In this document: piece after piece, positions 1 through 5,928 of the stretch
Layout: every line of letters starts with the position of its first letter
How positions within the stretch are numbered: the first letter of the stretch is position 1
DNA from: Bacteroidota bacterium
GTDB taxonomy: Bacteria > Bacteroidota > Bacteroidia > B-17B0 > Aurantibacillaceae
Reading direction: 5' to 3'
Assembly: GCA_947449125.1 (NCBI GenBank)
Contig: CANFQR010000071.1
Location: 1-6,957 of the forward strand
Length of the DNA: 6,957 nt
Program-made: the position numbers and the translations under genes
Notes under the pieces: model-generated
Database searches by the model: none
What the model was told of the DNA's origin: nothing
What the model saw: only the letters and a program-made list of their open reading frames with translations

Positions 1-1
1 A

Positions 2-1777
2 GCAGTGTCATTTTATTTTATTGTAAGTTATTATGGTAAAAAAGCATTAGAAAATAATTTGAGAACATCTAGTCAAAAGTATGTTTTGTTCGACTGGTTT
101 AAGGATTTGGCTCATGGTGCGGGAGATGTTCAAAATGTTAATTCAAAAAGTGATAAGCTTTTGACCGAATATATTGTTTACAGAAAAAGATACTATAGCA
201 CCTTAGAGTTACAATTTAAAGGGGTTTTAATTTTTAAGTTATTTTTTATTTCTATTTTACTTTTTTTAGGCGTCTACCTTGTTCAAATTGGAGAGATTAA
301 CATAGGACAATTTGTTGCTTCTGAAATAATTATACTTTTAGTTATCAATTCTGTAGAGAAATTAATTGTAAGTATAGGTACTTGCTACGATGTTATTACA
401 GCCTTATATAAACTCGAAGATATTTTTTCTGCAGCACCAAAAAATTCTTACTTAAACAATAATCAAAACAACCAATATAGTTTAAAGGCTATTACAAAAA
501 TATATTCTCATCCATATCCAAAAAGAATTAAATTTCTATTTTATACCTTAGTAATTTCAGTAATTGTTGTTTTGTTTTTGCCTTGGACACAAAGTGTGGA
601 GGCTTATGGTTATGTTACGGCACTTAATCCTCAAAATAAACCACAAAATTTAACATCTCGTATTGCTGGTAGAATTGAGAAGTGGTATATAAACGATGGC
701 GATTTTGTAAAGAAAAATGATACAATAGCATTTATTTCTGAAATTAAAGATGAATATATTGATCCAAAATTGATTGAAAGATCTGCTTCTCAGGTAAAAT
801 CAAAAGAAATTTCACTTCAGTCGTATGAAAATAAAATAAACGCAATTAATCAACAAATTGATGCTTTAAATAGCTCGTTAAGATTAAAATCAGAACAAAT
901 AAAAAATAAAATTACTCAGGCAAAATTAAAACTCAACTCAGATAGTATTGACAATAACGCAGCGATTAATAATTATAAAATAGCCGAAGAACAATTTAAG
1001 CGTTACGAAGAGTTATTGGTTAAGGGTGTTATTTCAAAAACCGATTTTGAAAACAGAAAAGTTAAATTACAAGAGGCTTTAGCTAAAAAGAATACTTCTG
1101 AAAATAAAGTTATCAGTGCAAAGAACGAAATACTAAATGCCGAAATAGAATTAAATTCTATTGAGCAAGACTATAATGAAAAATTTATGAAGTGTGAGTC
1201 AGATAAATACTCAACCATGTCATTATTTTACGATGCAGAAGGTTCATTAACTAAACTCCAAAATCAACTTAGCAATTATGCTTTGCGTAAATCGTATTAT
1301 TTTGTGCTTGCACCTCAAGATGGTTATATACATAAAATTAACGTAAAAGGTATAGGTGAGATAATAAAAGAGGGGGGAGTTTTATGCAATATAGTCCCAG
1401 TTCAGAACGAACAAGTTGTTGAAATTTTTGTTAATCCGATTGATATGCCACTCATAAAAAGAGGTCTAAATGTTCAGTTAATTTTTGATGGTTGGCCGGT
1501 ATTTGTGTTTTCAGGCTGGCCTGGTTTAAGTTATGGTACATATTCTGCCGAAATAATTGCATTTGATAGAGTAATTTCGGATAATGGTAAATTTAGAGTG
1601 TTGGCTGTAAACAAAGATCGTAAATGGCCTTCTGAAATTCAAATTGGAGGTGGCGTTAAGGGCTTTGCGTTATTAAAGAATGTACCACTTATTTATGAAT
1701 TTTGGCGTCAGGTAAATGGATTCCCGCCTGAATATTACAGTAATTCTAAAGAAAAAACTGAATCAGTAAAAAAATAA
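2..1777 (+). CDS. ABC-exporter membrane domain (partial) fused to HlyD-type periplasmic adaptor; no ATPase domain; 5' end outside window
   Basis: The frame is open to the left edge (a GCA codon precedes the GTG at 5), so the true start lies upstream. Residues are counted from that GTG. Residues 1-141 resemble the second half of a type I ABC-exporter membrane domain: a TM remnant, a cytoplasmic helix with SSQKY and WFKDLA, then TM segments at about 72-93 and 100-121 with GQFVASEIIILLVINSVEKL and YDVITALYKLEDIF. The family normally continues into an ATPase domain. Here an Asn/Gln-rich linker (about 142-158) leads directly into a complete HlyD adaptor: TM about 175-193 ending FLPWTQ, first lipoyl half 214-250 (GRIEKWYINDGDFVKKNDTI, then SEIKDEYIDP), coiled coil about 255-430, second lipoyl half about 434-465, and a beta-barrel region with GWPVFVFSGWP and a C-terminal FWRQVNGFPPEYY. 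No Walker A or ABC signature motif is present. No ATG lies near the junction, so a separate HlyD start is unlikely. The adaptor would link an inner-membrane exporter to the TolC protein encoded next. Domain calls are from motif memory; the substrate is unknown. Confidence 0.85.
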   Translation, partial: AVSFYFIVSYYGKKALENNLRTSSQKYVLFDWFKDLAHGAGDVQNVNSKSDKLLTEYIVYRKRYYSTLELQFKGVLIFKLFFISILLFLGVYLVQIGEINIGQFVASEIIILLVINSVEKLIVSIGTCYDVITALYKLEDIFSAAPKNSYLNNNQNNQYSLKAITKIYSHPYPKRIKFLFYTLVISVIVVLFLPWTQSVEAYGYVTALNPQNKPQNLTSRIAGRIEKWYINDGDFVKKNDTIAFISEIKDEYIDPKLIERSASQVKSKEISLQSYENKINAINQQIDALNSSLRLKSEQIKNKITQAKLKLNSDSIDNNAAINNYKIAEEQFKRYEELLVKGVISKTDFENRKVKLQEALAKKNTSENKVISAKNEILNAEIELNSIEQDYNEKFMKCESDKYSTMSLFYDAEGSLTKLQNQLSNYALRKSYYFVLAPQDGYIHKINVKGIGEIIKEGGVLCNIVPVQNEQVVEIFVNPIDMPLIKRGLNVQLIFDGWPVFVFSGWPGLSYGTYSAEIIAFDRVISDNGKFRVLAVNKDRKWPSEIQIGGGVKGFALLKNVPLIYEFWRQVNGFPPEYYSNSKEKTESVKK

Positions 1778-1783
1778 GTCAAG

Positions 1784-3178
1784 ATGAGATTTGCAGCGTT
1801 AATTTGTATTTTGTTTTTTACTGGTTGGTTAAATTCTCAAGAAAAAATTAATTTGAGTTACGACTTATTTATCAGTAAAATTATTACCAATAACCCAACC
1901 GCTTTAAGAGCAAATAATATAGGCATATATGGTAAACTAAAATATAAAGCTGCATTGGGTAATTATGACCCTTTTGTTAGCGGTAATTTTGAAAACAAAT
2001 ATCTTAGTTCTAAAAATTATTACCAAATTGTTGGTGCAGAATTAAAGCAACCATTATTTACCTCTCAATATTTTAAATTAGGATATGAATACGCTCAAGG
2101 AAATTTTGTAAATCCGGAAAATGCCACATCTAATTTTGGATTACCTTTTTTGGGATTTGAAATGTCTTTATTGCAAGGTTTAGTGATAGATAAGCGACGA
2201 GCTGAGGTATTAAAATCGAAAAATTATAAACTACTTTATGATGCAGAGAAAAATAATTTAATAAATGGTTTATTATTTGAGGCCTCTTTATCTTATTTTG
2301 ATTGGTTGTATACAAATAAGCAATTGGCACTTAACTCTTATTTTATTGAATTAGCAACCAAGCGTTTAAACGGAATTATTGAGTTGGTTAATGTAGGTGA
2401 ACGGCCATCAGTTGATACAACAGAAGCGGCTATTTTAATTCAAAACCGTGAATTAGATCTTCAATCAGCGCAAATAGATAATTTAAAATTGACAGCTAAT
2501 TTAAATAATTACTTCTGGCAAAGTTTTAATGATGCCACTAGCAAAAATAATTTTGAAAACATTGATAGTTTGGATGCTTATTATGATTTCGCAAAAAAAT
2601 TAATTTTAAATTTATTCAGTGTCGACTCTATTACAAATCCTATAATTTCATTTTATAAAGCAAAAGGTTCAATTTTAGGAATTGAAAAAAAATTGATGCG
2701 TGAAATGATCAAACCTCGTTTAGATGTTAATTATAATGTATTGTCTAACAATTATACAAACAACAATTTTATTTTTAACTCCAATAATTATAAATGGGGT
2801 GCAAATATTTCGTTTCCTTTATTTTTTAGAAACCCAACCAATAATTATAAAATGGCAAATATAGATTTGCAAAATAATTCGCTTGAGCTTAAATTAAAAC
2901 AAAATGAAATTGCGCTTAAAAAAGATCAGATAAAAAAATCAATTTCAGTTTTAAGCCAGCAATTAAAAAATGCCACTAAATCTGTTACATATAATAAATT
3001 ATTAGTTGATGCAGAACGACTGAAGTTTGATAACGGTGAAAGTTCGTTGTTTCTATTAAACACGCGCGAAAATAAATTACTAGAAACCGAACTTAAATTG
3101 GCCGAATACAAATTAAAGTTTATTAAAACGGTTGTTAATTTTATTTATTTAAACGGAGATTTAAATTATAAGTTGTAA
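1784..3178 (+). CDS. TolC-family outer-membrane efflux/secretion channel protein
   Basis: This 464-residue protein begins 6 bp after the adaptor stop, so the two genes are almost certainly co-transcribed and possibly translationally coupled. An N-terminal signal peptide (MRFAALICILFFTGWLNS, cleavage near residues 18-19) directs it to the periplasm for outer-membrane insertion. The N-terminal part has NNPTALRA (36-43), KAALGNYDPFVSG (55-67) and SLLQGLVIDKRRAEVL (128-143), which I recognise from TolC proteins paired with HlyD adaptors in Bacteroidota. A long helical stretch follows with VGERPSVDTTEA (204-215), the family's usual G-x-P-x-x-DT-x-EA turn. The second repeat ends with GESSLFLLNTRE and an amphipathic helix at about 418-445. 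Length and the two-fold helical layout fit the family. It should form a trimeric outer-membrane channel with a periplasmic tunnel docked by the upstream adaptor. The substrate cannot be read from the sequence. Confidence 0.88.
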   Translation: MRFAALICILFFTGWLNSQEKINLSYDLFISKIITNNPTALRANNIGIYGKLKYKAALGNYDPFVSGNFENKYLSSKNYYQIVGAELKQPLFTSQYFKLGYEYAQGNFVNPENATSNFGLPFLGFEMSLLQGLVIDKRRAEVLKSKNYKLLYDAEKNNLINGLLFEASLSYFDWLYTNKQLALNSYFIELATKRLNGIIELVNVGERPSVDTTEAAILIQNRELDLQSAQIDNLKLTANLNNYFWQSFNDATSKNNFENIDSLDAYYDFAKKLILNLFSVDSITNPIISFYKAKGSILGIEKKLMREMIKPRLDVNYNVLSNNYTNNNFIFNSNNYKWGANISFPLFFRNPTNNYKMANIDLQNNSLELKLKQNEIALKKDQIKKSISVLSQQLKNATKSVTYNKLLVDAERLKFDNGESSLFLLNTRENKLLETELKLAEYKLKFIKTVVNFIYLNGDLNYKL

Positions 3179-3199
3179 AGATCTAAATGAAGGAAGGGA

Positions 3200-3625
3200 T
3201 TAATAAAACTCAAGTATTTCCCAAGTATGGTCGCTAAGTAATTTTACAGCGCTTATAAATTCAAGTAGTTCAGGTTTTTTTTTACCCCATTCATCCGGCG
3301 CTATCATCATTAATCGATATTTACTTGATTTTTCGTAAAGAAAATAGGTGTGACCTATAAAAGGTTCAAATGAAAGTTCTGCGGTGTAAATTTTTTCGCT
3401 TATTTCAACTCGTTTTTTTAGTTCGTTGGCTTGTTGCGCAATTAATTCGGCCTGACGCTGAAGTTGCTGTAATTGTTTGTTAGTCTGCTCATGCATTGCA
3501 GAAAGTGCTCTTGACTTTAATTTGCCCACGTCCTCTGGCTTAACAACAATACTACCTATGTTATGCGCGTAGGTTAGTAGACCTGGGTTTTCGGCTACTT
3601 TATTTTTATCTATCGGGTTTATCAT
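3200..3625 (-). CDS. DUF2452 family protein, function unknown
   Basis: This 141-residue soluble protein has no signal peptide or membrane segment, so it is probably cytoplasmic. I recognise it as DUF2452 from PGLLTYAHNIGSIVVKPED (14-32), FEPFIGHTYFLYEK (86-99), MMIAPDEWG (106-114) and VKLLSDHTWEIL (127-138). A Gln/Leu-rich helix with coiled-coil character lies at about 42-78, between the N-terminal motif and the aromatic-rich C-terminal part, and suggests self-association. No catalytic set is evident and no function is known to me. The gene is convergent with the TolC gene (21 bp between stops) and divergent from the SRPBCC gene (79 bp between starts). The ATG at 3623-3625 is the natural start because the conserved motif begins about 13 residues later. 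Confidence 0.82.
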   Translation of the reverse strand: MINPIDKNKVAENPGLLTYAHNIGSIVVKPEDVGKLKSRALSAMHEQTNKQLQQLQRQAELIAQQANELKKRVEISEKIYTAELSFEPFIGHTYFLYEKSSKYRLMMIAPDEWGKKKPELLEFISAVKLLSDHTWEILEFY

Positions 3626-3704
3626 TAAACAACAATTAAATTATAACACAATTAAAACAAAAGCAGTTGGTAATTGTTTAAAAGATAAAATTAACCAATA
3701 AATT
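3626..3704. promoter_or_regulatory. Divergent intergenic region, presumed to carry promoters for DUF2452 (-) and the SRPBCC operon (+)
   Basis: These 79 AT-rich bases lie between two diverging start codons, so promoters for both directions should be here. Neither strand shows a convincing TTG plus TAnnTTTG pair of the Bacteroidota housekeeping type. The nearest matches are degenerate: TATAATTT on the minus strand near 3640 and TTG near 3668 on the plus strand. The call rests on gene arrangement rather than on a motif. Confidence 0.35.
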
Positions 3705-4166
3705 ATGTTACACACACTCCAAACAAAGCAGTTTATAAAAAGCGATATACAAACAGTTTGGGATTTTATGAGCTCTCCTGAAAACTTAGAAAAAATTACC
3801 CCGACATATATGGGCTTTAAAATTTTAAGTGATTTAAATAATTCAAAAATGTACCCAGGGCAAATTATCGAATATTATGTTACACCTGTTGCGGGAATAA
3901 AAATGCATTGGGTAACCGAAATTACGCATGTGAAAAATTTAGAGTTTTTTGTTGACGAGCAACGATTTGGACCTTATGCATTTTGGCATCATAAACATTT
4001 TTTAAAGCAAGTTGATGGCGGTATTGAAATGATTGATATTGTTCATTATAAAGCTCCTTTTGGTTTTATCGGAAGAATTGCCAATGCTATTTTTATTGAA
4101 AAAAAAATAAAAGAAATTTTTGATTTCAGATATAAGAAATTAGAAGAAATATTTAATTTGCAGTAA
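3705..4166 (+). CDS. SRPBCC (START-like) family protein
   Basis: This 153-residue protein has no signal peptide. Residues 1-40 (FIKSDIQTVWDFMSSPENLE, then ITPTYMGFKIL) form the strand plus two-helix opening typical of SRPBCC proteins of the cell-division-inhibitor-like/polyketide-cyclase type. YPGQIIEYYVTPVAGIKMHW (50-69) and FVDEQRFGPYAFWHHKH (82-98) supply the central sheet lining the cavity. The C-terminal amphipathic helix (about 125-152) closes the pocket. The fold binds hydrophobic ligands, but the ligand here is unknown. The His-rich WHHKH segment is conserved in this subgroup as I recall it. It is the first of three closely spaced plus-strand genes. Such proteins are often seen beside photolyase or short-chain dehydrogenase genes, which are not in view. 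Confidence 0.83.
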   Translation: MLHTLQTKQFIKSDIQTVWDFMSSPENLEKITPTYMGFKILSDLNNSKMYPGQIIEYYVTPVAGIKMHWVTEITHVKNLEFFVDEQRFGPYAFWHHKHFLKQVDGGIEMIDIVHYKAPFGFIGRIANAIFIEKKIKEIFDFRYKKLEEIFNLQ

Positions 4167-4182
4167 TTAGTTTTAGGTAACT

Positions 4183-4196
4183 ATTACTATAGTAAT
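4183..4196. repeat. Perfect 14-bp palindrome between the SRPBCC and DUF3050 genes
   Basis: ATTACTATAGTAAT reads identically on both strands. It occupies the middle of the 37-bp gap and ends 7 bp before the DUF3050 ATG. It could be an operator half-site pair or a small hairpin affecting translation of the downstream gene. In DNA this AT-rich, about one palindrome of this size is expected by chance in the window, so function is uncertain. Confidence 0.4.
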
Positions 4197-4203
4197 TAAA
4201 GTT

Positions 4204-4992
4204 ATGACAAACCACTTAGAGGATTTAAAAACAAAAATAGAACCCTTAAGACAGGAGATAATTAATCATAAGGTATATTCCTTAATTAAGAGTGTAGATG
4301 ATCTTAAAATTTTCATGCAGTTTCATGTATATGCTGTGTGGGACTTTATGTCGTTATTAAAAACCTTGCAAAATAATTTAACGTGCACCCAAGTTCCTTG
4401 GTTCCCTTCAGGAAATGCTGAAACCAGATTTCTGATAAATGAAATTGTAGTAGGCGAGGAATCTGATTTAAATAATGAAGGAATTAGAATGAGCCATTTT
4501 GAAATGTACCTAGAAGCTATGAATCAATGTGGTGCTGATGTTTCACAAATCCATAATTTTTTAAATGAACTTAAGCAAACAGGTAGTCTTGAAAAAGCTT
4601 ATTTGTGCGCTAAGGTGCCAAAGCAGGCCGCTGAATTTGTAGATTTTACATTTAAAGTAATTAATAGTAAAAAAGCTTATTTACAAGCATCCATTTTTAC
4701 ATTTGGAAGGGAAGATTTAATTCCTGGCATGTTTGTATCATTAATAAACGATCTTCATAAAAATATTCCTGATAGTATTTCAGGTTTTAAATATTATTTA
4801 GAGCGACATATAGAAATTGATGGAGACCACCATAGCCATTTAGCCTTAAAAATGACCGAAAGCTTGTGTGGAACTAATGAAAATTTGTGGAAAGAGGCAG
4901 AACAATTTACCATAGAATCATTACAAAAACGAATAAATCTGTGGAATGGTGTATACGATGTATTGTATAAACATCAAACAGCGGTTGTTTGA
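4204..4992 (+). CDS. DUF3050 family protein, heme-oxygenase-like fold, possible metal-dependent oxygenase
   Basis: This 262-residue, all-helical, soluble protein is recognised as DUF3050 from IEPLRQEIINHKVY (12-25), FMQFHVYAVWDFMSLLKTLQ (37-56), FLINEIVVGEESD (76-88), MSHFEMYLEAMNQCGAD (96-112), FTFGREDLIPGMF (165-177), YLERHIEIDGDHH (198-210) and the C-terminal RINLW (243-247). The family belongs, as I understand it, to the heme-oxygenase/TenA-like structural group. His41, Glu85/Glu86, His98, Glu200, His202, Glu204, Asp206 and His209/His210 are spread over the expected core helices and could ligate a dinuclear iron site, as in heme-oxygenase-like diiron oxidases. This is inference; no substrate is known. 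Length is normal for the family. It lies 37 bp after SRPBCC and 34 bp before TIGR03643, so it is probably in one operon. Confidence 0.85.
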   Translation: MTNHLEDLKTKIEPLRQEIINHKVYSLIKSVDDLKIFMQFHVYAVWDFMSLLKTLQNNLTCTQVPWFPSGNAETRFLINEIVVGEESDLNNEGIRMSHFEMYLEAMNQCGADVSQIHNFLNELKQTGSLEKAYLCAKVPKQAAEFVDFTFKVINSKKAYLQASIFTFGREDLIPGMFVSLINDLHKNIPDSISGFKYYLERHIEIDGDHHSHLALKMTESLCGTNENLWKEAEQFTIESLQKRINLWNGVYDVLYKHQTAVV

Positions 4993-5026
4993 TTATACAA
5001 ATAGGACAAACGCTAAGATAAGTTGA

Positions 5027-5389
5027 ATGAACAAAGACGTAAATACATATTGTTACTATAGCGATTTGCCTTCGCCTTTGGCTTATATGCTCGATGAAGC
5101 AATAGAAACCCAAAATAAATTAAGTCAGTTTGATGTAGACCGAATCATTGAAATGGCGTGGGAAGACCGAACCCCTTTCGATGCTATTGAGTTTCAGTTT
5201 GGACTGAAAGAAAGTGAAGTAAAAGCATTAATGAAGTCTAACCTTAAGTTTAGTAGTTATAAACTATGGCGTAAACGAGTTGAGTCTTGTAAAACCAAAC
5301 ATCAAAAAACTAGATCTGCTGGAATTAATAGATTTAAATGCAATCTTCAAAGAGGAATTACCTTAAATAAAATTTCCAAGAGAAAATAA
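5027..5389 (+). CDS. TIGR03643/DUF2805 family protein with N-terminal extension
   Basis: This is a small, basic, 120-residue protein. Residues about 32-107 match the TIGR03643 (DUF2805) family: FDVDRIIEMAWEDRTPF (35-51), DAIEFQFGLKESEVKALM (52-69), SSYKLWRKRV (76-85), and a C-terminal TKHQK...NRFKC pattern (90-105). The helical core plus the WRKR and KTKH basic tail looks helix-turn-helix-like and could bind nucleic acid, but function is not established. The family is, from memory, often encoded near photolyase/cryptochrome genes. The first 31 residues (YCYYSDLPSPLAYMLDEAIE and flanks) precede the conserved domain and I do not recognise them. An alternative start is Met21 (ATG at 5087), just upstream of the domain. 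The longer form has coding-like codon use and starts 34 bp after DUF3050, so it is kept. Confidence 0.8.
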   Translation: MNKDVNTYCYYSDLPSPLAYMLDEAIETQNKLSQFDVDRIIEMAWEDRTPFDAIEFQFGLKESEVKALMKSNLKFSSYKLWRKRVESCKTKHQKTRSAGINRFKCNLQRGITLNKISKRK

Positions 5390-5414
5390 AAAATTTATAA
5401 CTTGTCGTAATTTA

Positions 5415-5422
5415 TATTTTTG
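5415..5422 (+). promoter_or_regulatory. Probable -7 box of a Bacteroidota-type promoter for the FKBP gene
   Basis: TATTTTTG matches TAnnTTTG exactly. It lies 29 bp before the GTG start, which would place transcription start near 5429 and leave a leader of about 23 bases. No TTG is found at the usual distance upstream (about 5390-5396), so the -33 half is weak or missing. It suggests the FKBP gene is transcribed separately from the trio ending at 5389. Confidence 0.4.
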
Positions 5423-5451
5423 AATACGGTCAAATTTAAAATTACAGCGTT

Positions 5452-5907
5452 GTGAAAAAACAATTTTTTATTTTAATAATAATTAGTTTAAGTTTTACTT
5501 TTTGTAAAAAGAAAAATAGGGCAACTCAAGCCGAATTAGACGAAAAAATTATTACCGATTATATTGCAAGCAATCAACTAAATGCCTCTGCAACTGGTAG
5601 CGGTTTATATTATGTTATTTCTACGCAAGGTAATGGTTCTCAGCCAAACTCAAATTCTAATGTAACGGTAAATTATAAAGGTTCGTTAAAGGATGGTACT
5701 GTGTTTGATCAAAGTGCAGCTGCAGGAGTTACATTTAATTTAAATAATGTTATAAAAGGTTGGCAAGAAGGTATTCCCTTATTTAAAAAAGGAGGAAAAG
5801 GTATTTTGTTAATTCCCTCTACGCTTGGTTATGGGGATAAATCTGTCGGAAATATTCCGGCAAATTCTGTTTTAATTTTTGATATAGAATTACTAAACGT
5901 CAATTAA
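5452..5907 (+). CDS. FKBP-type peptidyl-prolyl cis-trans isomerase, predicted lipoprotein
   Basis: This 151-residue protein catalyses proline cis-trans isomerisation, probably helping fold exported proteins in the periplasm. A hydrophobic signal (MKKQFFILIIISLSFTF) is followed by Cys18 and a Lys-rich stretch (KKKN), consistent with a lipoprotein, although Phe at -1 is unusual for a lipobox. A short helical segment (about 25-45) leads to the FKBP domain (about 50-150). All the FKBP12 pocket residues appear present: Tyr75, Phe85, Asp86, Phe95, Val100, Ile101, Trp104, Tyr127 and Phe143, within VTVNYKGSLKDGTVFDQS, VIKGWQEGI, IPSTLGYG and LIFDIELL. The domain therefore looks catalytically competent. 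The start is GTG; it gives a proper signal sequence and no better ATG exists. The gene stands alone after a 62-bp gap with a candidate -7 box and converges on the downstream minus-strand gene (21 bp between stops). Confidence 0.93.
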   Translation: MKKQFFILIIISLSFTFCKKKNRATQAELDEKIITDYIASNQLNASATGSGLYYVISTQGNGSQPNSNSNVTVNYKGSLKDGTVFDQSAAAGVTFNLNNVIKGWQEGIPLFKKGGKGILLIPSTLGYGDKSVGNIPANSVLIFDIELLNVN

Positions 5908-5928
5908 TTTTAGCTTTTCAAAATTTAG

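Noticed and set aside
5..7. GTG at the left edge as the true start of the ABC-HlyD gene
   Set aside because: The preceding codon is open and the encoded sequence begins in the middle of an ABC membrane domain, so the gene is cut by the window edge.
2130..2330. Minus-strand open frame of 66 codons inside the TolC gene
   Set aside because: It is antisense to a well-supported TolC gene, matches no family, and its composition is what the complement of AT-rich coding DNA gives.
2926..3111. Minus-strand open frame of 61 codons inside the TolC gene
   Set aside because: It lies antisense to the conserved C-terminal half of TolC, with no recognisable domain or start context.
4986..5012. GTTTG...CAAAC inverted repeat after the DUF3050 stop
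   Set aside because: The arms are only 5 bp with a long loop, which is within chance expectation for this composition.
4907..5113. Minus-strand open frame of 68 codons across the DUF3050 end and TIGR03643 start
   Set aside because: It overlaps two recognised genes on the opposite strand, and its Ile/His/Cys-rich sequence resembles no family.
5906..5925. AT-only inverted repeat (AATTTT / AAAATT) between the convergent FKBP and TPR genes, considered as a bidirectional terminator
   Set aside because: The six-base arms contain no G or C, so the hairpin would be very weak. It was not listed as a terminator.
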